Of a stretch of 64,000 nt of DNA, positions 27,743 to 37,142 are shown piece after piece (position 1 is the stretch's first letter; each line of letters starts with the position of its first letter). Under the pieces are notes generated by a model, which ran no database searches, was not told where the DNA came from, and was given only the letters and a program-made list of their open reading frames with translations. The position numbers and the translations under genes are program-made. The DNA comes from Methanobrevibacter ruminantium (GTDB lineage Archaea; Methanobacteriota; Methanobacteria; Methanobacteriales; Methanobacteriaceae), in contig SFKZ01000013.1 of NCBI GenBank assembly GCA_004553595.1, positions 27,876 to 91,875 on the forward strand, written 5' to 3'.

Positions 27743-28300
27743 ATGAATATAAATGTTTTAAGATTAGATCACAGAATAGGAAGAGACACACGTATCACAA
27801 CCCATGTATGCTTAACTGCAAGAGCTTTTGGTGCAAGTAAAGTATGGTTGGCAGGAGAAGAAGACCATAGCATGATGAAAAGCGTAAGAGATATTGCAGA
27901 CAGATGGGGAGGAGACTTTGAAATCGAATATAACAATTCATATATGGAAGTTATAATGAACTGGAGAGAAAATGGAGGAAAAATTGTTCATTTGACCATG
28001 TATGGTTCTCAAGCTCATGAAATTGTAGATGAAGTGCGTGGAACTGGTGATGATATTCTAATCATCGTTGGTGGAGCAAAAGTACCTACAAAAGTCTATA
28101 AGAATGCTGATTGGAATGTTTCTGTAACAACACAACCTCATTCTGAAGTTGCAGCACTTGCAATTTTCCAACATCTTTTGATGGACGGAAAGGAATTTGA
28201 TTTGGAATTCGAAAATCCCGTATTTGAAGTTATTCCAACAGCTCATGGAAAAACTGTAAATATCCATGATGAAAATAGAAAAATCAATAAAGAAGAATAA
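27743..28300 (+). CDS. tRNA (cytidine(56)-2'-O)-methyltransferase
   Basis: This SPOUT-class enzyme of 185 residues matches archaeal Trm56, which methylates the ribose of C56 in the T-loop of tRNA. Diagnostic segments are the N-terminus NVLRLDHRIGRDTRITTHVCLTARAFGA, VHLTMYGSQAHEI, IIVGGAKVPTKVY and the knot-forming NVSVTTQPHSEVAALAIFQHL. Length is normal for the family. The start follows GATGTGAAAAA. The last codons and stop are within a 31-bp tandem repeat that continues downstream. Confidence 0.92.
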   Translation: MNINVLRLDHRIGRDTRITTHVCLTARAFGASKVWLAGEEDHSMMKSVRDIADRWGGDFEIEYNNSYMEVIMNWRENGGKIVHLTMYGSQAHEIVDEVRGTGDDILIIVGGAKVPTKVYKNADWNVSVTTQPHSEVAALAIFQHLLMDGKEFDLEFENPVFEVIPTAHGKTVNIHDENRKINKEE

Positions 28301-28362
28301 TGCAAGAAAAAAACTCAATAAAGAAGAATAATGCAAGAAAAAAACTCAATAAAGAAGAATAA
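28284..28362. repeat. 31-bp tandem repeat over the trm56 stop codon
   Basis: Two full identical copies and a 17-bp third copy, starting at 28284, 28315 and 28346. Each copy contains the AATAAAGAAGAATAA stretch that encodes the last residues and stop of trm56, so the gene end has been duplicated twice in the spacer. Confidence 0.95.
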
Positions 28363-28383
28363 ATTATTTCACAATAATTTATT
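28358..28383. terminator. Hairpin between convergent trm56 and DUF763 genes
   Basis: AATAAATTATT and AATAATTTATT form a perfect 11-bp stem with a 4-nt loop between two convergent genes, so it could end both transcripts. It is all A/U, hence less stable than its length suggests, and T-runs on either side are short. Confidence 0.45.
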
Positions 28384-28413
28384 TATCTTTCCCACCATAA
28401 CATCTAATAACAC

Positions 28414-29535
28414 CTAAGAAATAAAGTCATCCAAACGTTTTAAAGCTTTCATTTTATCATACTTATCCAGTTTTGCCTGATAAAGAGCATCCTTTACAGT
28501 AGCTATGGAATTGTCATAAACATCCCTATCAACAGGATAAGGAAAACCGTCTTTTCCCCCATGACTAAAGGAATATTTTACAGGATCCTTCCAACTTGCA
28601 GGCTCTCCAAAGACCAAATCAGAAATTAAAGCCAACGCCCTTATTTTTTTAGGACCGATACCTTGAAGCAAAATCAAGTCCTCATACTTTTCCGGCTGTA
28701 TTTCCCAAGCATTCTTTAAAACTTCAAATTCCTTATCAGATAAATCCATATCCAAGACTTGATGATGTTCTGGCAAAGTAAGGGAATTTGTCTCTTCTAT
28801 GCTAAAATCAGTTAAAAGAAGTTGATTAGAATCCTTTCTTTTAAAATAACTCCTTAAATGGTCCGGATTGTCATTAATCAAATCAACACTAATCTTTTGT
28901 GCTTCAACACTATCCTTAGAAGCCATATTCAGAGATTCAGTCTCTTTCTTATCACAGGATATTCCATTATGAGGGTCCTCTAAAAAACTTGTAACATTTT
29001 CACCCATCCAATGGTAACGCCTTGCATATTTTGTTGCAGTGTTCATTCCTTGCTGAACTACTGCCCAATTCCCTTTTTCAGTGATGAAGAAATTATGGAC
29101 ATATAAATTATAGCCGTCCTGTAGGCATGAGTTATCAACCTTTGCAGATAACTTGCTTGAATGAATCATGTCTTCAACATTAGAGCTTTTAAGATTGAAT
29201 ATTTCTCCTGCCCTTTCGATTCCTTGAGGAGTTTTACGGGAAGCAGTCCCTTTACCTCCAGAGATATATATTCCATGCTTTTCTGGATCAATTGAGGATT
29301 TTAATGCACCAAGGGTGGTTGTAGTTGTTCCAGAGGAATGCCAATCAAAACCAATCACACATGAGAATGCTTGGAACCAATAAGGATTAGATATTCTGTT
29401 TAAGAATTCATTAGTTCCATATTCTTCTATCACCACTTCAGAAATTGCACCAGACAAATTAGTCATTCTATCAAATAACCATCTTGGTGTATGCCCTCCA
29501 TGCAGTGGCAGATTAGTTGTTCCCCTTCGTTGCAT
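28414..29535 (-). CDS. DUF763 family protein
   Basis: This 373-residue protein belongs to DUF763, an archaeal and bacterial family of unknown function. The hallmark N-terminus is RRGTTNLPLHGGHTPRWLF; other conserved parts are FDWHSSGTTTT, KGTASRKTPQGI, DGYNLYVHNFF, QQGMN and RYHWMGE. In the C-terminal third, LQGIGPKKIRALALISDLVFG resembles a helix-hairpin-helix DNA-binding motif, which suggests contact with nucleic acid. It is convergent with trm56 and has no obvious operon partner. Confidence 0.85.
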   Translation of the reverse strand: MQRRGTTNLPLHGGHTPRWLFDRMTNLSGAISEVVIEEYGTNEFLNRISNPYWFQAFSCVIGFDWHSSGTTTTTLGALKSSIDPEKHGIYISGGKGTASRKTPQGIERAGEIFNLKSSNVEDMIHSSKLSAKVDNSCLQDGYNLYVHNFFITEKGNWAVVQQGMNTATKYARRYHWMGENVTSFLEDPHNGISCDKKETESLNMASKDSVEAQKISVDLINDNPDHLRSYFKRKDSNQLLLTDFSIEETNSLTLPEHHQVLDMDLSDKEFEVLKNAWEIQPEKYEDLILLQGIGPKKIRALALISDLVFGEPASWKDPVKYSFSHGGKDGFPYPVDRDVYDNSIATVKDALYQAKLDKYDKMKALKRLDDFIS

Positions 29536-29662
29536 TTAAATACCCCTAAAAAGTTCTAATTAATATTATCTAAAAAATAGTATATAAAATTAAAAAGAGC
29601 ATTTGAAAAATAATAGGGAGAAAAATAGAGAATGGATTATCTAATCCAAACTGAAAAATAAG

Positions 29663-30163
29663 CTATAAAGACTCTCCATGAGCAATAGCGACAATACCTG
29701 GAATGTCCTTAACTTCCAATTCAAAGAAAGCTTCCATCCCTTCCTCTTCATAAGCCACACATTTTTTTGAAATGACATTATTTGTAAGTAGTGCAGCTAC
29801 TGGAGGAGTGACAATAAAAACAGAATTATACTTATTTAAGCTTTCCTTTGTCTCATCAGATAAAGATCCCTTTCCTATATGAAATTTCACTCCAGCACGG
29901 GATAATGTTGGAATTGATGATTCTATTTCAGCCTTATTGCTTGTAGTTGGAGCAATTCCTGCAACGCTAAATGCAGTATGCATGATAGCCATACCCTTAA
30001 AGTCAAAAGGATATTCTTCGGTATCATCGTTTTCTATAGAATTAGCTAATTTTGGCAATACTGCATCTCTACCGCAATACATTAAACCGGATAGAGATAT
30101 CTTATCCCCAACTTTCAAATCATTTACAACATCATCACTAATGGGAGTTTGTATTTTTTTCAT
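29663..30163 (-). CDS. Fumarate hydratase beta subunit, class I (Fe-S) type
   Basis: This 166-residue protein matches the C-terminal half of iron-sulfur fumarase / L-tartrate dehydratase beta subunit. It starts with IQTPISDDVVNDLKVGDKISLSGLMYCGRDA and contains APTTSNKAEIESSIP and HIGKGSL, typical of this subunit. Methanogens encode the alpha and beta subunits separately; the alpha gene is not in the window. The enzyme interconverts malate and fumarate in the partial reductive TCA path that begins with PycB. It stands alone, 128 bp from DUF763. Confidence 0.88.
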   Translation of the reverse strand: MKKIQTPISDDVVNDLKVGDKISLSGLMYCGRDAVLPKLANSIENDDTEEYPFDFKGMAIMHTAFSVAGIAPTTSNKAEIESSIPTLSRAGVKFHIGKGSLSDETKESLNKYNSVFIVTPPVAALLTNNVISKKCVAYEEEGMEAFFELEVKDIPGIVAIAHGESL

Positions 30164-30533
30164 ATAATTAGATATTTTTTTAAAATTTATAAAATTTTCC
30201 GATGAAAAAATTATTTTAAAGTGTGGAAAATAATAATTGTGTAAAAGTGAAAATCTGCTAAAAAATTTAATATGTTTTAATTAAAATAACGAATAATTAA
30301 ATCATATGCATTATTAAAAAAGTACAGAATAATTTAAGATATATTTAATATAATGAAATTACATCAAAGCAAATAATATAAAAATATTAATTATATACAT
30401 GAAAGCCTATAAATGTGATGAAAAATTAAAAAATTAGATAAAAAGTATAGGAATATAAAAAAATAGAATATTGTAAAAAGAATATTAAAAAAAGAAATAT
30501 TAAAAAAATAGAATTATAAAAAAAGTAAAGTAA
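30164..30533. other. AT-rich spacer between fumarase and mfnA
   Basis: Low-complexity A/T sequence with several A-runs and no convincing reading frame, tRNA or hairpin. It must contain the fumarase promoter on its left side and the 3' end of the mfnA transcript on its right side (T-runs on the minus strand near 30480-30530). Confidence 0.5.
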
Positions 30534-31700
30534 TTAAATAGATTTGTTTATCTCATCCAAATCATTTAAAAGGTCAATCAAATGTTCCTTTTTAATATGA
30601 TTCATTAAGATGACTCTAATGGCTTTAGGATAGGAAGAACAGGATATTTTCCAATTTCTTTCCTCAAGCAATTGAGCCAATTCAAAAGTCTCCAAATATG
30701 GGTGATTGAAAGCAACTATATTCAATTTAGGCTCGACAACAAGCTCATAACCTAATTTTTTAAGATTATCTGCTAAAAAGTGAGTTTTTTCCAATGCTTC
30801 AATAGCATTATTTGCATAACCCTCTTGTCCTAAATAACTCATTACAGCATATGTTGCAGCTGCAGAAGCACCTAAACGAGTGCCTACAATGGTAGATTGA
30901 TTTTTGATTGTCAAGTATGGGGAATCAACAGACATTGCATCCAAATAGGATTGGTCCCTGAATAAAATTCCTCCGGAAGGAATTGGTGAAAGCCCCATTT
31001 TATGTGGATCTACGGTAATGGATTTGACACCTTCAAGTGAAAAGTCAAAGTTTGGTAAGCCATATCCTTTATCTTTTAGGAAAGGAATTGAAAAACCACC
31101 GAATGCTGCATCCACATGTAGATGAATATCATTTCGAATAGCTATTTTAGATAAGTCTTCTATAGGATCAATCATTCCAAGCTCAGTAGTGCCTGCAATA
31201 CCTACAATAGCTACAGTATTTTCATTGATGTTCTCTTCAACAGATTTAGGATCAATACGGTAATTCTCATCCAAGTCTACACGAATCAATTTCAAATCAA
31301 GCATATCTGCTGCTTTCTTAAAGGAAAAATGAGCTGATTTAGGAACTATTAATTCTCCTTTTCTAATTCCCTTATTATCTCTTGCAAGATTTCTTGCAGC
31401 CCTTATTGCCATGATATTGGCTTCAGTACCACCAGTTACCATATGGCCAACAGGATTTTCAATGGATAAGAAGGATCCAATCATCTTTAAGACCTTATCT
31501 TCCAATAATTTGGTTCCCTTAAATAGACCAGGGTCTCCTAAATTGGAATCTATAAATTTGAAAAAAGCCTCTTTAGCAATAGGATGCGCTTCTGTACACA
31601 TAGAACCTAAAATCCTGCCATCAGAATATTTGCAATCCATTGCCTGAAATTTATCCAATTGATTGAAAATTTCATCATGAGATATTGGTTTTTCATTCAT
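30534..31700 (-). CDS. mfnA: L-tyrosine/L-aspartate decarboxylase MfnA
   Basis: MfnA makes tyramine for methanofuran (and can make beta-alanine for coenzyme A). The 388-residue group II PLP decarboxylase has GHMVTGGTEANIMAIRAARN, HVDAAFGGF, and the PLP lysine in SITVDPHKMGLSPIPSGG. The length and the short C-terminus fit archaeal MfnA rather than plant or animal decarboxylases. It is monocistronic in appearance. Methanofuran is the first C1 carrier of the methanogenic pathway whose last steps (Mtr, Mcr) are also encoded in this window. Confidence 0.92.
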   Translation of the reverse strand: MNEKPISHDEIFNQLDKFQAMDCKYSDGRILGSMCTEAHPIAKEAFFKFIDSNLGDPGLFKGTKLLEDKVLKMIGSFLSIENPVGHMVTGGTEANIMAIRAARNLARDNKGIRKGELIVPKSAHFSFKKAADMLDLKLIRVDLDENYRIDPKSVEENINENTVAIVGIAGTTELGMIDPIEDLSKIAIRNDIHLHVDAAFGGFSIPFLKDKGYGLPNFDFSLEGVKSITVDPHKMGLSPIPSGGILFRDQSYLDAMSVDSPYLTIKNQSTIVGTRLGASAAATYAVMSYLGQEGYANNAIEALEKTHFLADNLKKLGYELVVEPKLNIVAFNHPYLETFELAQLLEERNWKISCSSYPKAIRVILMNHIKKEHLIDLLNDLDEINKSI

Positions 31701-31892
31701 AAAAATTACCTTGAGTTAAAATAAATATAAACAAATGTTAAAATAAATTCATTATCAAAATCCAGAATTTATTATTTTTTAATACTATTAAAACAACTGC
31801 TTAATAAATTTATGGAAAATAACAAAAAGAAGTCAATTAATTAAAATAATATTAAAAAAATAATAAATAATTTAAAAATAAAAAAATAAAAA

Positions 31893-31914
31893 TTTAAAAG
31901 ATTTAACTTTTAAA
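31893..31914 (-). terminator. Hairpin and T-runs after ppsA
   Basis: TTTAAAAG and CTTTTAAA form a perfect 8-bp stem with a 6-nt loop on the minus strand, 17 nt past the ppsA stop, followed directly by T-rich sequence. The stem is A/U-rich. Confidence 0.5.
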
Positions 31915-31931
31915 TCCAAGTCAATTTAGAA

Positions 31932-34214
31932 TTATAATTGTTTTCTTGCTGCATCAAGCATGATTTTCTTTTCAGCTCTTGCAACAGTTTTTCTTACTTC
32001 TTCTACTGCATCAGTATTGGAAGATACACTGGTAATTCCAAATTTAACAAGTTTTTCAACAATATGAGGTACACTGCCTGCTTGACCACAGATACTGCAA
32101 GTTACACCTGCTGCTGCACAATGCTTAATGGTTCTTTCAATTAAAGCCATTACTGCAGGGTGTTCTTCGCGATAGTGTTTTGCAACAAACTCATTGTTTC
32201 TGTCTACTGCAAGAGTGTATTGAGTCAAGTCATTGGTACCAAGACTTACAAAGTCAATTCCTTCTGCAATGTATTCATCAATCAAGATAGCTGCTGCAGG
32301 AATTTCAACCATCATACCAAATTCAACATCCACTTGAGGTTCCATACCTACCTCTCTGCATAATTCCTTAGCTCTTCTGAGTTCAGAAGGATGTTGTGAT
32401 AATGGAATCATGATTCCAATGTTTTTGTAACCTTTATCGTGAAGCTTTTTAATTGCTTTGAATTCTGCTTTTAAGATTTCAGGTTCATCCAATTCTCTTC
32501 TGATACCTCTCCAACCTAACATTGGGTTGTGTTCTCTAGGTTCATTTTCCCCACCTTCAAGGGTGATGAACTCATCAGTAGGAGCATCAAGAGTTCTGTA
32601 CCACACAGGTTTTGGATAGAATTCATCTGCTACTTTTAAAACACCTTCAGCAATTGTATCAACCAATTTGTCTTCTTCACCATCAAGGATGAATTTTCTT
32701 GGGTGAACACCAGTGGATAACATCATGTGTTCAGTTCTGAGTAATCCTACACCATCTGCACCGGTTGCTGCTGCTTTTGGAGCTGCTTCAGCCATACTTA
32801 CATTAGCTTTAACTTCGGTTACAGTGATTAAAGGAGTTGCAGACACTTGAACTGCACCAGCACTTGCTTCCTCACTTTCAGCACCTTTAATGATACCTTT
32901 GTATACTAAACCCTTTTTACCGTCAGCAGTAACTTCATCATTTTCTTTTAAGGTAGTTGTTGCGTCTCCAGTACCTACTACACAAGGAATTCCTAATTCT
33001 CTTGAGATAATAGCTGCGTGACAGGTTACTCCACCTTCATCAGTTACAATACCGGTAGCTCTTTTCATAGCTGGCACCATATCAGGAGTGGTCATAGTGG
33101 TTACCATTACATCTCCATCTTGAACCTTATCAAGTTCATCAAGACTTAAAATAACTTTAACAGTACCTGATGCTAAACCAGGACTTGCACCAAGACCTCT
33201 GATTAAAACTTCTAAATCCACTTCTTCCTCTTCAGCTTCTTCTTTCTTAGAATCGCCTAAGGTAGTGATTGGTCTGGATTGTAATAAAAATAAGTTTCCA
33301 TCATGGAATGCCCATTCAGTATCTTGAGGTTTGCCGTAATGACCTTCTACTCTTTTAGCCATTGCAACAAGCTCTAATAATTCCTCATCAGATAAAACTC
33401 TTTCTTTCCTTAAATCTTCAGGAACATCAACTTGAATGGAGGTTCCGCCTTCTTCATTAGTGAACATGGTTTTCTTGTCACTAATGGTAACATTTAATAC
33501 TTCATTAGTTTCTTTATCTACAGCGTAGTTATCAGGAGTTACAGATCCGCTAACTACAGATTCACCAAGTCCCCAAGAACCTTCGATTAAAGCAATGTTT
33601 TCACCAGTGGATGGGTTTACAGTAAACATAACACCTGCCTTATCGGAATCTACCATTTGTTGAACAACTACTGCAATGTAAACTTGAGAGTGTTCAAAGT
33701 CATTTTCTTCTCTGTAGAAAATAGCTCTTGCTTCAAATAAGGAAGCCCAACATTTTCTTACATATTCAATTACATTATCTAATCCTTGAACGTGCAAGAA
33801 AGTATCTTGTTGACCTGCAAATGAAGCTTCTGGCAAGTCTTCAGCAGTTGCGGAAGAACGAATAGCTACATCAGCACCATCTTCTTCTCCAACTCTTTCG
33901 GATAATTGGTTGTAAGCTTCAGTAATGTAAGTGGAAATTCCATCAGGTATAGGAGTTTCAATGATAATTGTTTTAATTTTTTCTGCAGCTTCTTGAAGCT
34001 CTTTAGTGTTATTAATATCTACTTGGTCTAAAATATCCATAACCTTGCTAAAAATTCCAGTGTCTCTCATAAATTTATCATAAGTTTTAGAGGTCACAAC
34101 AAATCCTGGAGGGACTGGAATACCTGCTTGGGTTAATTCACCTAAATTAGCACCTTTACCGCCAGCAATACCTAAATCATCTTTACTTAAATCTTCAAAT
34201 TTTTTAACGTACAT
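31932..34214 (-). CDS. ppsA: Phosphoenolpyruvate synthase
   Basis: PpsA converts pyruvate and ATP to PEP, AMP and phosphate for gluconeogenesis. The 760-residue protein has three domains. The N-terminal ATP-grasp domain contains AGGKGANLGELTQAGIPVPPGFVVTS and RSSATAEDLPEASFAGQ. The swivelling phosphohistidine domain contains GGVTCHAAIISRELGIPCVVG. The C-terminal PEP/pyruvate barrel contains LLRTEHM, GGENEPREHNPMLGWRG, FGMMVEIPAA, SLGTNDLTQYTLAVDRN and CGQAGS. The ATG at 34214 has AAGGAGC seven bases upstream; an earlier in-frame start lacks this. PpsA can supply PEP to NeuB as well as central metabolism. Confidence 0.95.
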   Translation of the reverse strand: MYVKKFEDLSKDDLGIAGGKGANLGELTQAGIPVPPGFVVTSKTYDKFMRDTGIFSKVMDILDQVDINNTKELQEAAEKIKTIIIETPIPDGISTYITEAYNQLSERVGEEDGADVAIRSSATAEDLPEASFAGQQDTFLHVQGLDNVIEYVRKCWASLFEARAIFYREENDFEHSQVYIAVVVQQMVDSDKAGVMFTVNPSTGENIALIEGSWGLGESVVSGSVTPDNYAVDKETNEVLNVTISDKKTMFTNEEGGTSIQVDVPEDLRKERVLSDEELLELVAMAKRVEGHYGKPQDTEWAFHDGNLFLLQSRPITTLGDSKKEEAEEEEVDLEVLIRGLGASPGLASGTVKVILSLDELDKVQDGDVMVTTMTTPDMVPAMKRATGIVTDEGGVTCHAAIISRELGIPCVVGTGDATTTLKENDEVTADGKKGLVYKGIIKGAESEEASAGAVQVSATPLITVTEVKANVSMAEAAPKAAATGADGVGLLRTEHMMLSTGVHPRKFILDGEEDKLVDTIAEGVLKVADEFYPKPVWYRTLDAPTDEFITLEGGENEPREHNPMLGWRGIRRELDEPEILKAEFKAIKKLHDKGYKNIGIMIPLSQHPSELRRAKELCREVGMEPQVDVEFGMMVEIPAAAILIDEYIAEGIDFVSLGTNDLTQYTLAVDRNNEFVAKHYREEHPAVMALIERTIKHCAAAGVTCSICGQAGSVPHIVEKLVKFGITSVSSNTDAVEEVRKTVARAEKKIMLDAARKQL

Positions 34215-34394
34215 TGTTCTGCTCCTTTTTAAACAATAGTCCTTAATCAATTTTCAATAATTGAATGATTATGACGTTTGGATATTAAATTAAAGTCCAA
34301 ATAAATATATTTTAAGATTTTTAATTTTTTATTAAATTAAAATTAAGAATATTGATAAATGAAAAATTTAGAGATTTTTCAAACAGCCCAAGAC

Positions 34395-34877
34395 TTATTT
34401 GACTAAATCTGCACCTTTTTCAATAACAATTCTACAAGATACAGGCATTTTCATACCTGCTCTTTTTAAAGCGGTTTTAGCGTCTTGGAAGTTTTTAGGG
34501 TTTACATCAATAGACATGATTTTTTGATTGGTTTTTACTAAAGCTTCTACACTAATCGCTTTACCGAAAGCGTTTCTCATACCACTTTGTACCCTGTCCG
34601 CACCTGCACCGGTTGCCATAGGGTTTTCTCTTACGATGTTGTGAGGGTATACTCTTAATTTTAAGTGGTATCCTAATCTACCAGCAGATCTTTGCATGTA
34701 TCTGTTAGAAGCAATACGAGCTGCTTCTAAAGCATTGTGTCTAATTTGAGCTGGTTTTTTAACTGCTAAGGATACTCTTACAGGGAAATCTTCGGATAAG
34801 TTACCCATATCATATTGAACAATTCTGTTATTTGGTATTTTTCTAATATATTCTCTTCTTGAATAAGCACGAACCAT
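34395..34877 (-). CDS. rpl10e: 50S ribosomal protein L10e (uL16)
   Basis: This 160-residue protein is the archaeal/eukaryotic L10e (uL16) that sits near the P-site finger region of the large subunit. Characteristic parts are MVRAYSRREYIRKIPNNRIVQYDMGN, the HNALEAARIASNRYMQR helix, YHLKLRVYPHNIVRENPMATGAGADRVQSGMR and the C-terminal strand MPVSCRIVIEKG. The ATG follows GGAGGACTAGTA. It is expressed separately from the large ribosomal operons and is divergent from pcc1. Confidence 0.96.
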   Translation of the reverse strand: MVRAYSRREYIRKIPNNRIVQYDMGNLSEDFPVRVSLAVKKPAQIRHNALEAARIASNRYMQRSAGRLGYHLKLRVYPHNIVRENPMATGAGADRVQSGMRNAFGKAISVEALVKTNQKIMSIDVNPKNFQDAKTALKRAGMKMPVSCRIVIEKGADLVK

Positions 34878-35430
34878 TACTAGTCCTCCATATAATCATA
34901 ATTAAGAATTTATTGTGTGGAAAGCTATTGTACAAAGCTATTTCTAAATATTGCACATTATTAATGCTTTATTAAGTTCTAATCTAAAATACACAAAAAT
35001 TCTTGAAATTTTTTAATCAGCTAAAAGCCGAAAAGTAATTGTTCTATCAGAACAAAGAAATAATAGCTATTTTGCAAAGTATAATCCCATATTAAGAAAA
35101 TATAAGCTATAATTATATTCTTATTATCATACTTTCCTATCCTAGCCATATAAAATTGAGAAAATTAATAATTGATTTTAATATATGAATATTATATATT
35201 ATTAATTTATAAAGTTAGATAGAATGTTACTATATATTTTTTTAAACATTAATAAATGTTACCCTATATTATATATAATTTTAAGATATCATATGAATTT
35301 AAAATAATGATGATTAAAAAAATGTTAAAATGAAAATAAAAATAAAATGATTAAAAAATTTATAATTGAAATTACAAAACAATGATTGTATTAGAATTTT
35401 AATTTCTTAAAAAATTTATCAGGTAAAAGG
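34878..35430. other. Divergent spacer between rpl10e and pcc1
   Basis: No credible gene was found in these 553 bp. The sequence includes a direct repeat AAAGCTATT at 34921 and 34934 (13-bp period) near the rpl10e promoter, a 7-bp hairpin TTGTTCT/AGAACAA at 35039-35055, and a 10-bp palindrome AATAGCTATT at 35062. The remainder is A/T-rich. A regulatory role for the repeats is possible but untested. Confidence 0.5.
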
Positions 35431-35676
35431 ATGAACATCAAATCAAATATTAAAATGGAATATAAAGATTCCCAATACGCTGAAATTGTCTATAAATCCC
35501 TTGAAGTGGATAATGAAGGATTTGTACAAAGCGTCTTGGATGGAAATGTAATAAATTTCAAAATTGAAAGTGATAAGTTAGGCAGTTTTTTAGCTACAGC
35601 AGATGATCTCATAGCTTCTGAAATATTAGCTGAAGAAATAATGAAGAAAACAAATGAAAAAGATATTTCAAAATAA
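35431..35676 (+). CDS. pcc1: KEOPS complex subunit Pcc1
   Basis: Pcc1 is the dimerising subunit of the KEOPS complex, which makes the t6A modification at position 37 of ANN-decoding tRNAs. The 81-residue protein has the small alpha/beta Pcc1 fold pattern: two N-terminal strands (IKSNIKMEYKDSQYAEIVYKSLEVDN), a hairpin FVQSVLDGNVINFKIES, and a C-terminal helix (FLATADDLIASEILAEEIMKK) that matches the family consensus. Length is normal. The other KEOPS subunits (Kae1, Bud32, Cgi121) are elsewhere. Confidence 0.85.
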   Translation: MNIKSNIKMEYKDSQYAEIVYKSLEVDNEGFVQSVLDGNVINFKIESDKLGSFLATADDLIASEILAEEIMKKTNEKDISK

Positions 35677-35844
35677 TGAGACTGAAAAAAGATACAACGA
35701 AAAAATTAAAAAAAAATAAAAAAAATTTTAAAAGATAAATTTAATAATAATTAAAACTAAAAATATATAACACTATAAGGATATAACACTAAGTTATATT
35801 TTTTCTCATAATATAATAAACAAGGACAAAAATGAAGTGTTAAT

Positions 35845-37032
35845 ATGGAATGTCATAATCACCCAGATAGAGAGGCTGTGGCAAATTGTTCATTTTGTGG
35901 AAAATCAATTTGTCCAGAGTGTAGTGTGGAAATTGGTGGAAGCATTTATTGTAAAGATTGTTTAAATGACATCATTGCAAAAACCATGGTGGCAGAAGAA
36001 ACTAAAGCAGATTCTCCAAAAACTGCAGAAGTAGATGAAGAACCTGCAGATTTATTTGAACCAATTACTCCAATTCAAGCAGAGGAACGTCAAGTTGCAG
36101 AAGAGATTGCAAAACCAGTTGACAAAGCTCCTGAAAACTTTGAAACTGATTATGAATATGAAACTGCATATGTTGAAACTTACGAAGAAGATGGAGATGA
36201 GGATAGCTATTACGAAAATCCTGAACCTATTCCTGAACCTGTACCGGAATATAGGGAACAGGAAAGAAAACTTAAAGCAAAACCTAAACCAACCAGACCT
36301 CCTATTGAACCTATTCATACTGGAGACATAGATGAGGATTATTATTATGAACCAATTCCTAGTGAAACTCCAAGTAATGAACTTGAAGCAAAATATGAAA
36401 GATATTTAGAAGATTTATATTATGATGAAGAAGAGGATGTAGTTCCTCCAGAACTTCTTGAAGAAGTTGTTGAAGAACCTCCTAGGTCTAGAGCTCCTAA
36501 AGAAAAAAGGAGAAGGAAGAAACAAGCGAAAAAAGAACGTGCAGCATATGAGGAAGCACCTAGAAGACAAAGACCTAGAAATTATCCAAGGGATGATGAA
36601 TATTATATCAACCCTAGAGATGAATACGAAGAAGACTTTATAGTTCCATCCCATAATAGAAGAAGAGTTCCTCAAAGAGATGCTGAAAGTTATGAGGAAC
36701 TCAAAAGAAGAATTGAAAGAAACTACGAACTAGAACAGCAAAGCAAAAAAAGAGGTCGCTTCAGAAGATCTAAAAAATCAAAATACGATTATGATGACTA
36801 TGATGAACTAGAAAATATCCAAGAGATGCACAAATATCCAGTGGAAGAAGAAAGCGAAAAACTTTCATTCACTGAAATCCTTCTTGCAATCATCTTAATC
36901 ATTTTAATACTATTACTTATCTTATATGTAATTTACTTATTCAGATTAAGTGGAGATTACGCTGGTTTCATAGAAGCTCTTACAGGATTAGTCCAAAATC
37001 CTGGAGAATTCATTACTAACGTATTGAATTAA
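35845..37032 (+). CDS. B-box-like zinc finger protein with acidic linker and C-terminal membrane anchor
   Basis: This 395-residue protein has unknown function. The N-terminus is a B-box-like zinc-binding module (CHNHPDREAVANC then CxxC repeats; Cys3, 15, 18, 23, 26, 36, 39 with nearby His), a type often found in front of membrane proteins. Next is a long charged, Pro/Glu/Tyr-rich region that is probably disordered, containing EPITPIQ (about residue 72) and IEPIHTG (about residue 154), then a basic Arg/Lys segment. One hydrophobic helix spans about residues 345-367, with a short tail. The architecture and the PI(H/Q) motif recall the protein at 12165-14039. The high acidic and basic content is not explained by any enzyme family. 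Confidence 0.65.
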   Translation: MECHNHPDREAVANCSFCGKSICPECSVEIGGSIYCKDCLNDIIAKTMVAEETKADSPKTAEVDEEPADLFEPITPIQAEERQVAEEIAKPVDKAPENFETDYEYETAYVETYEEDGDEDSYYENPEPIPEPVPEYREQERKLKAKPKPTRPPIEPIHTGDIDEDYYYEPIPSETPSNELEAKYERYLEDLYYDEEEDVVPPELLEEVVEEPPRSRAPKEKRRRKKQAKKERAAYEEAPRRQRPRNYPRDDEYYINPRDEYEEDFIVPSHNRRRVPQRDAESYEELKRRIERNYELEQQSKKRGRFRRSKKSKYDYDDYDELENIQEMHKYPVEEESEKLSFTEILLAIILIILILLLILYVIYLFRLSGDYAGFIEALTGLVQNPGEFITNVLN

Positions 37033-37040
37033 TTAAAATA

Positions 37041-37074
37041 ATAGAGAAATTATTTCTCTATCTTTTCTTTTTTT
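37041..37074 (+). terminator. Hairpin plus T-tract after the zinc-finger membrane protein
   Basis: ATAGAGAAAT and ATTTCTCTAT are perfect inverted arms around a single T (in practice about an 8-bp stem with a 5-nt loop), 8 nt past the stop, followed by a C/T-rich run that includes seven Ts. Confidence 0.6.
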
Positions 37075-37110
37075 AACACTTCAATTAATTTTTATTCTTT
37101 TTCTTTTTTT

Positions 37111-37142
37111 ACTTATTTGACTTATTTGACTTATTTGACTTA
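37111..37142. repeat. 9-bp tandem repeat downstream of the zinc-finger gene
   Basis: ACTTATTTG is repeated three full times plus a 5-bp partial copy in non-coding sequence. It has the same 9-bp period as the coding minisatellite at 19354, though the unit is unrelated. Confidence 0.9.

Noticed and set aside
34921..34942. 13-bp-period direct repeat as the start of a CRISPR array
   Set aside because: Only two 9-bp units with a 4-bp gap; far too short and no further copies.
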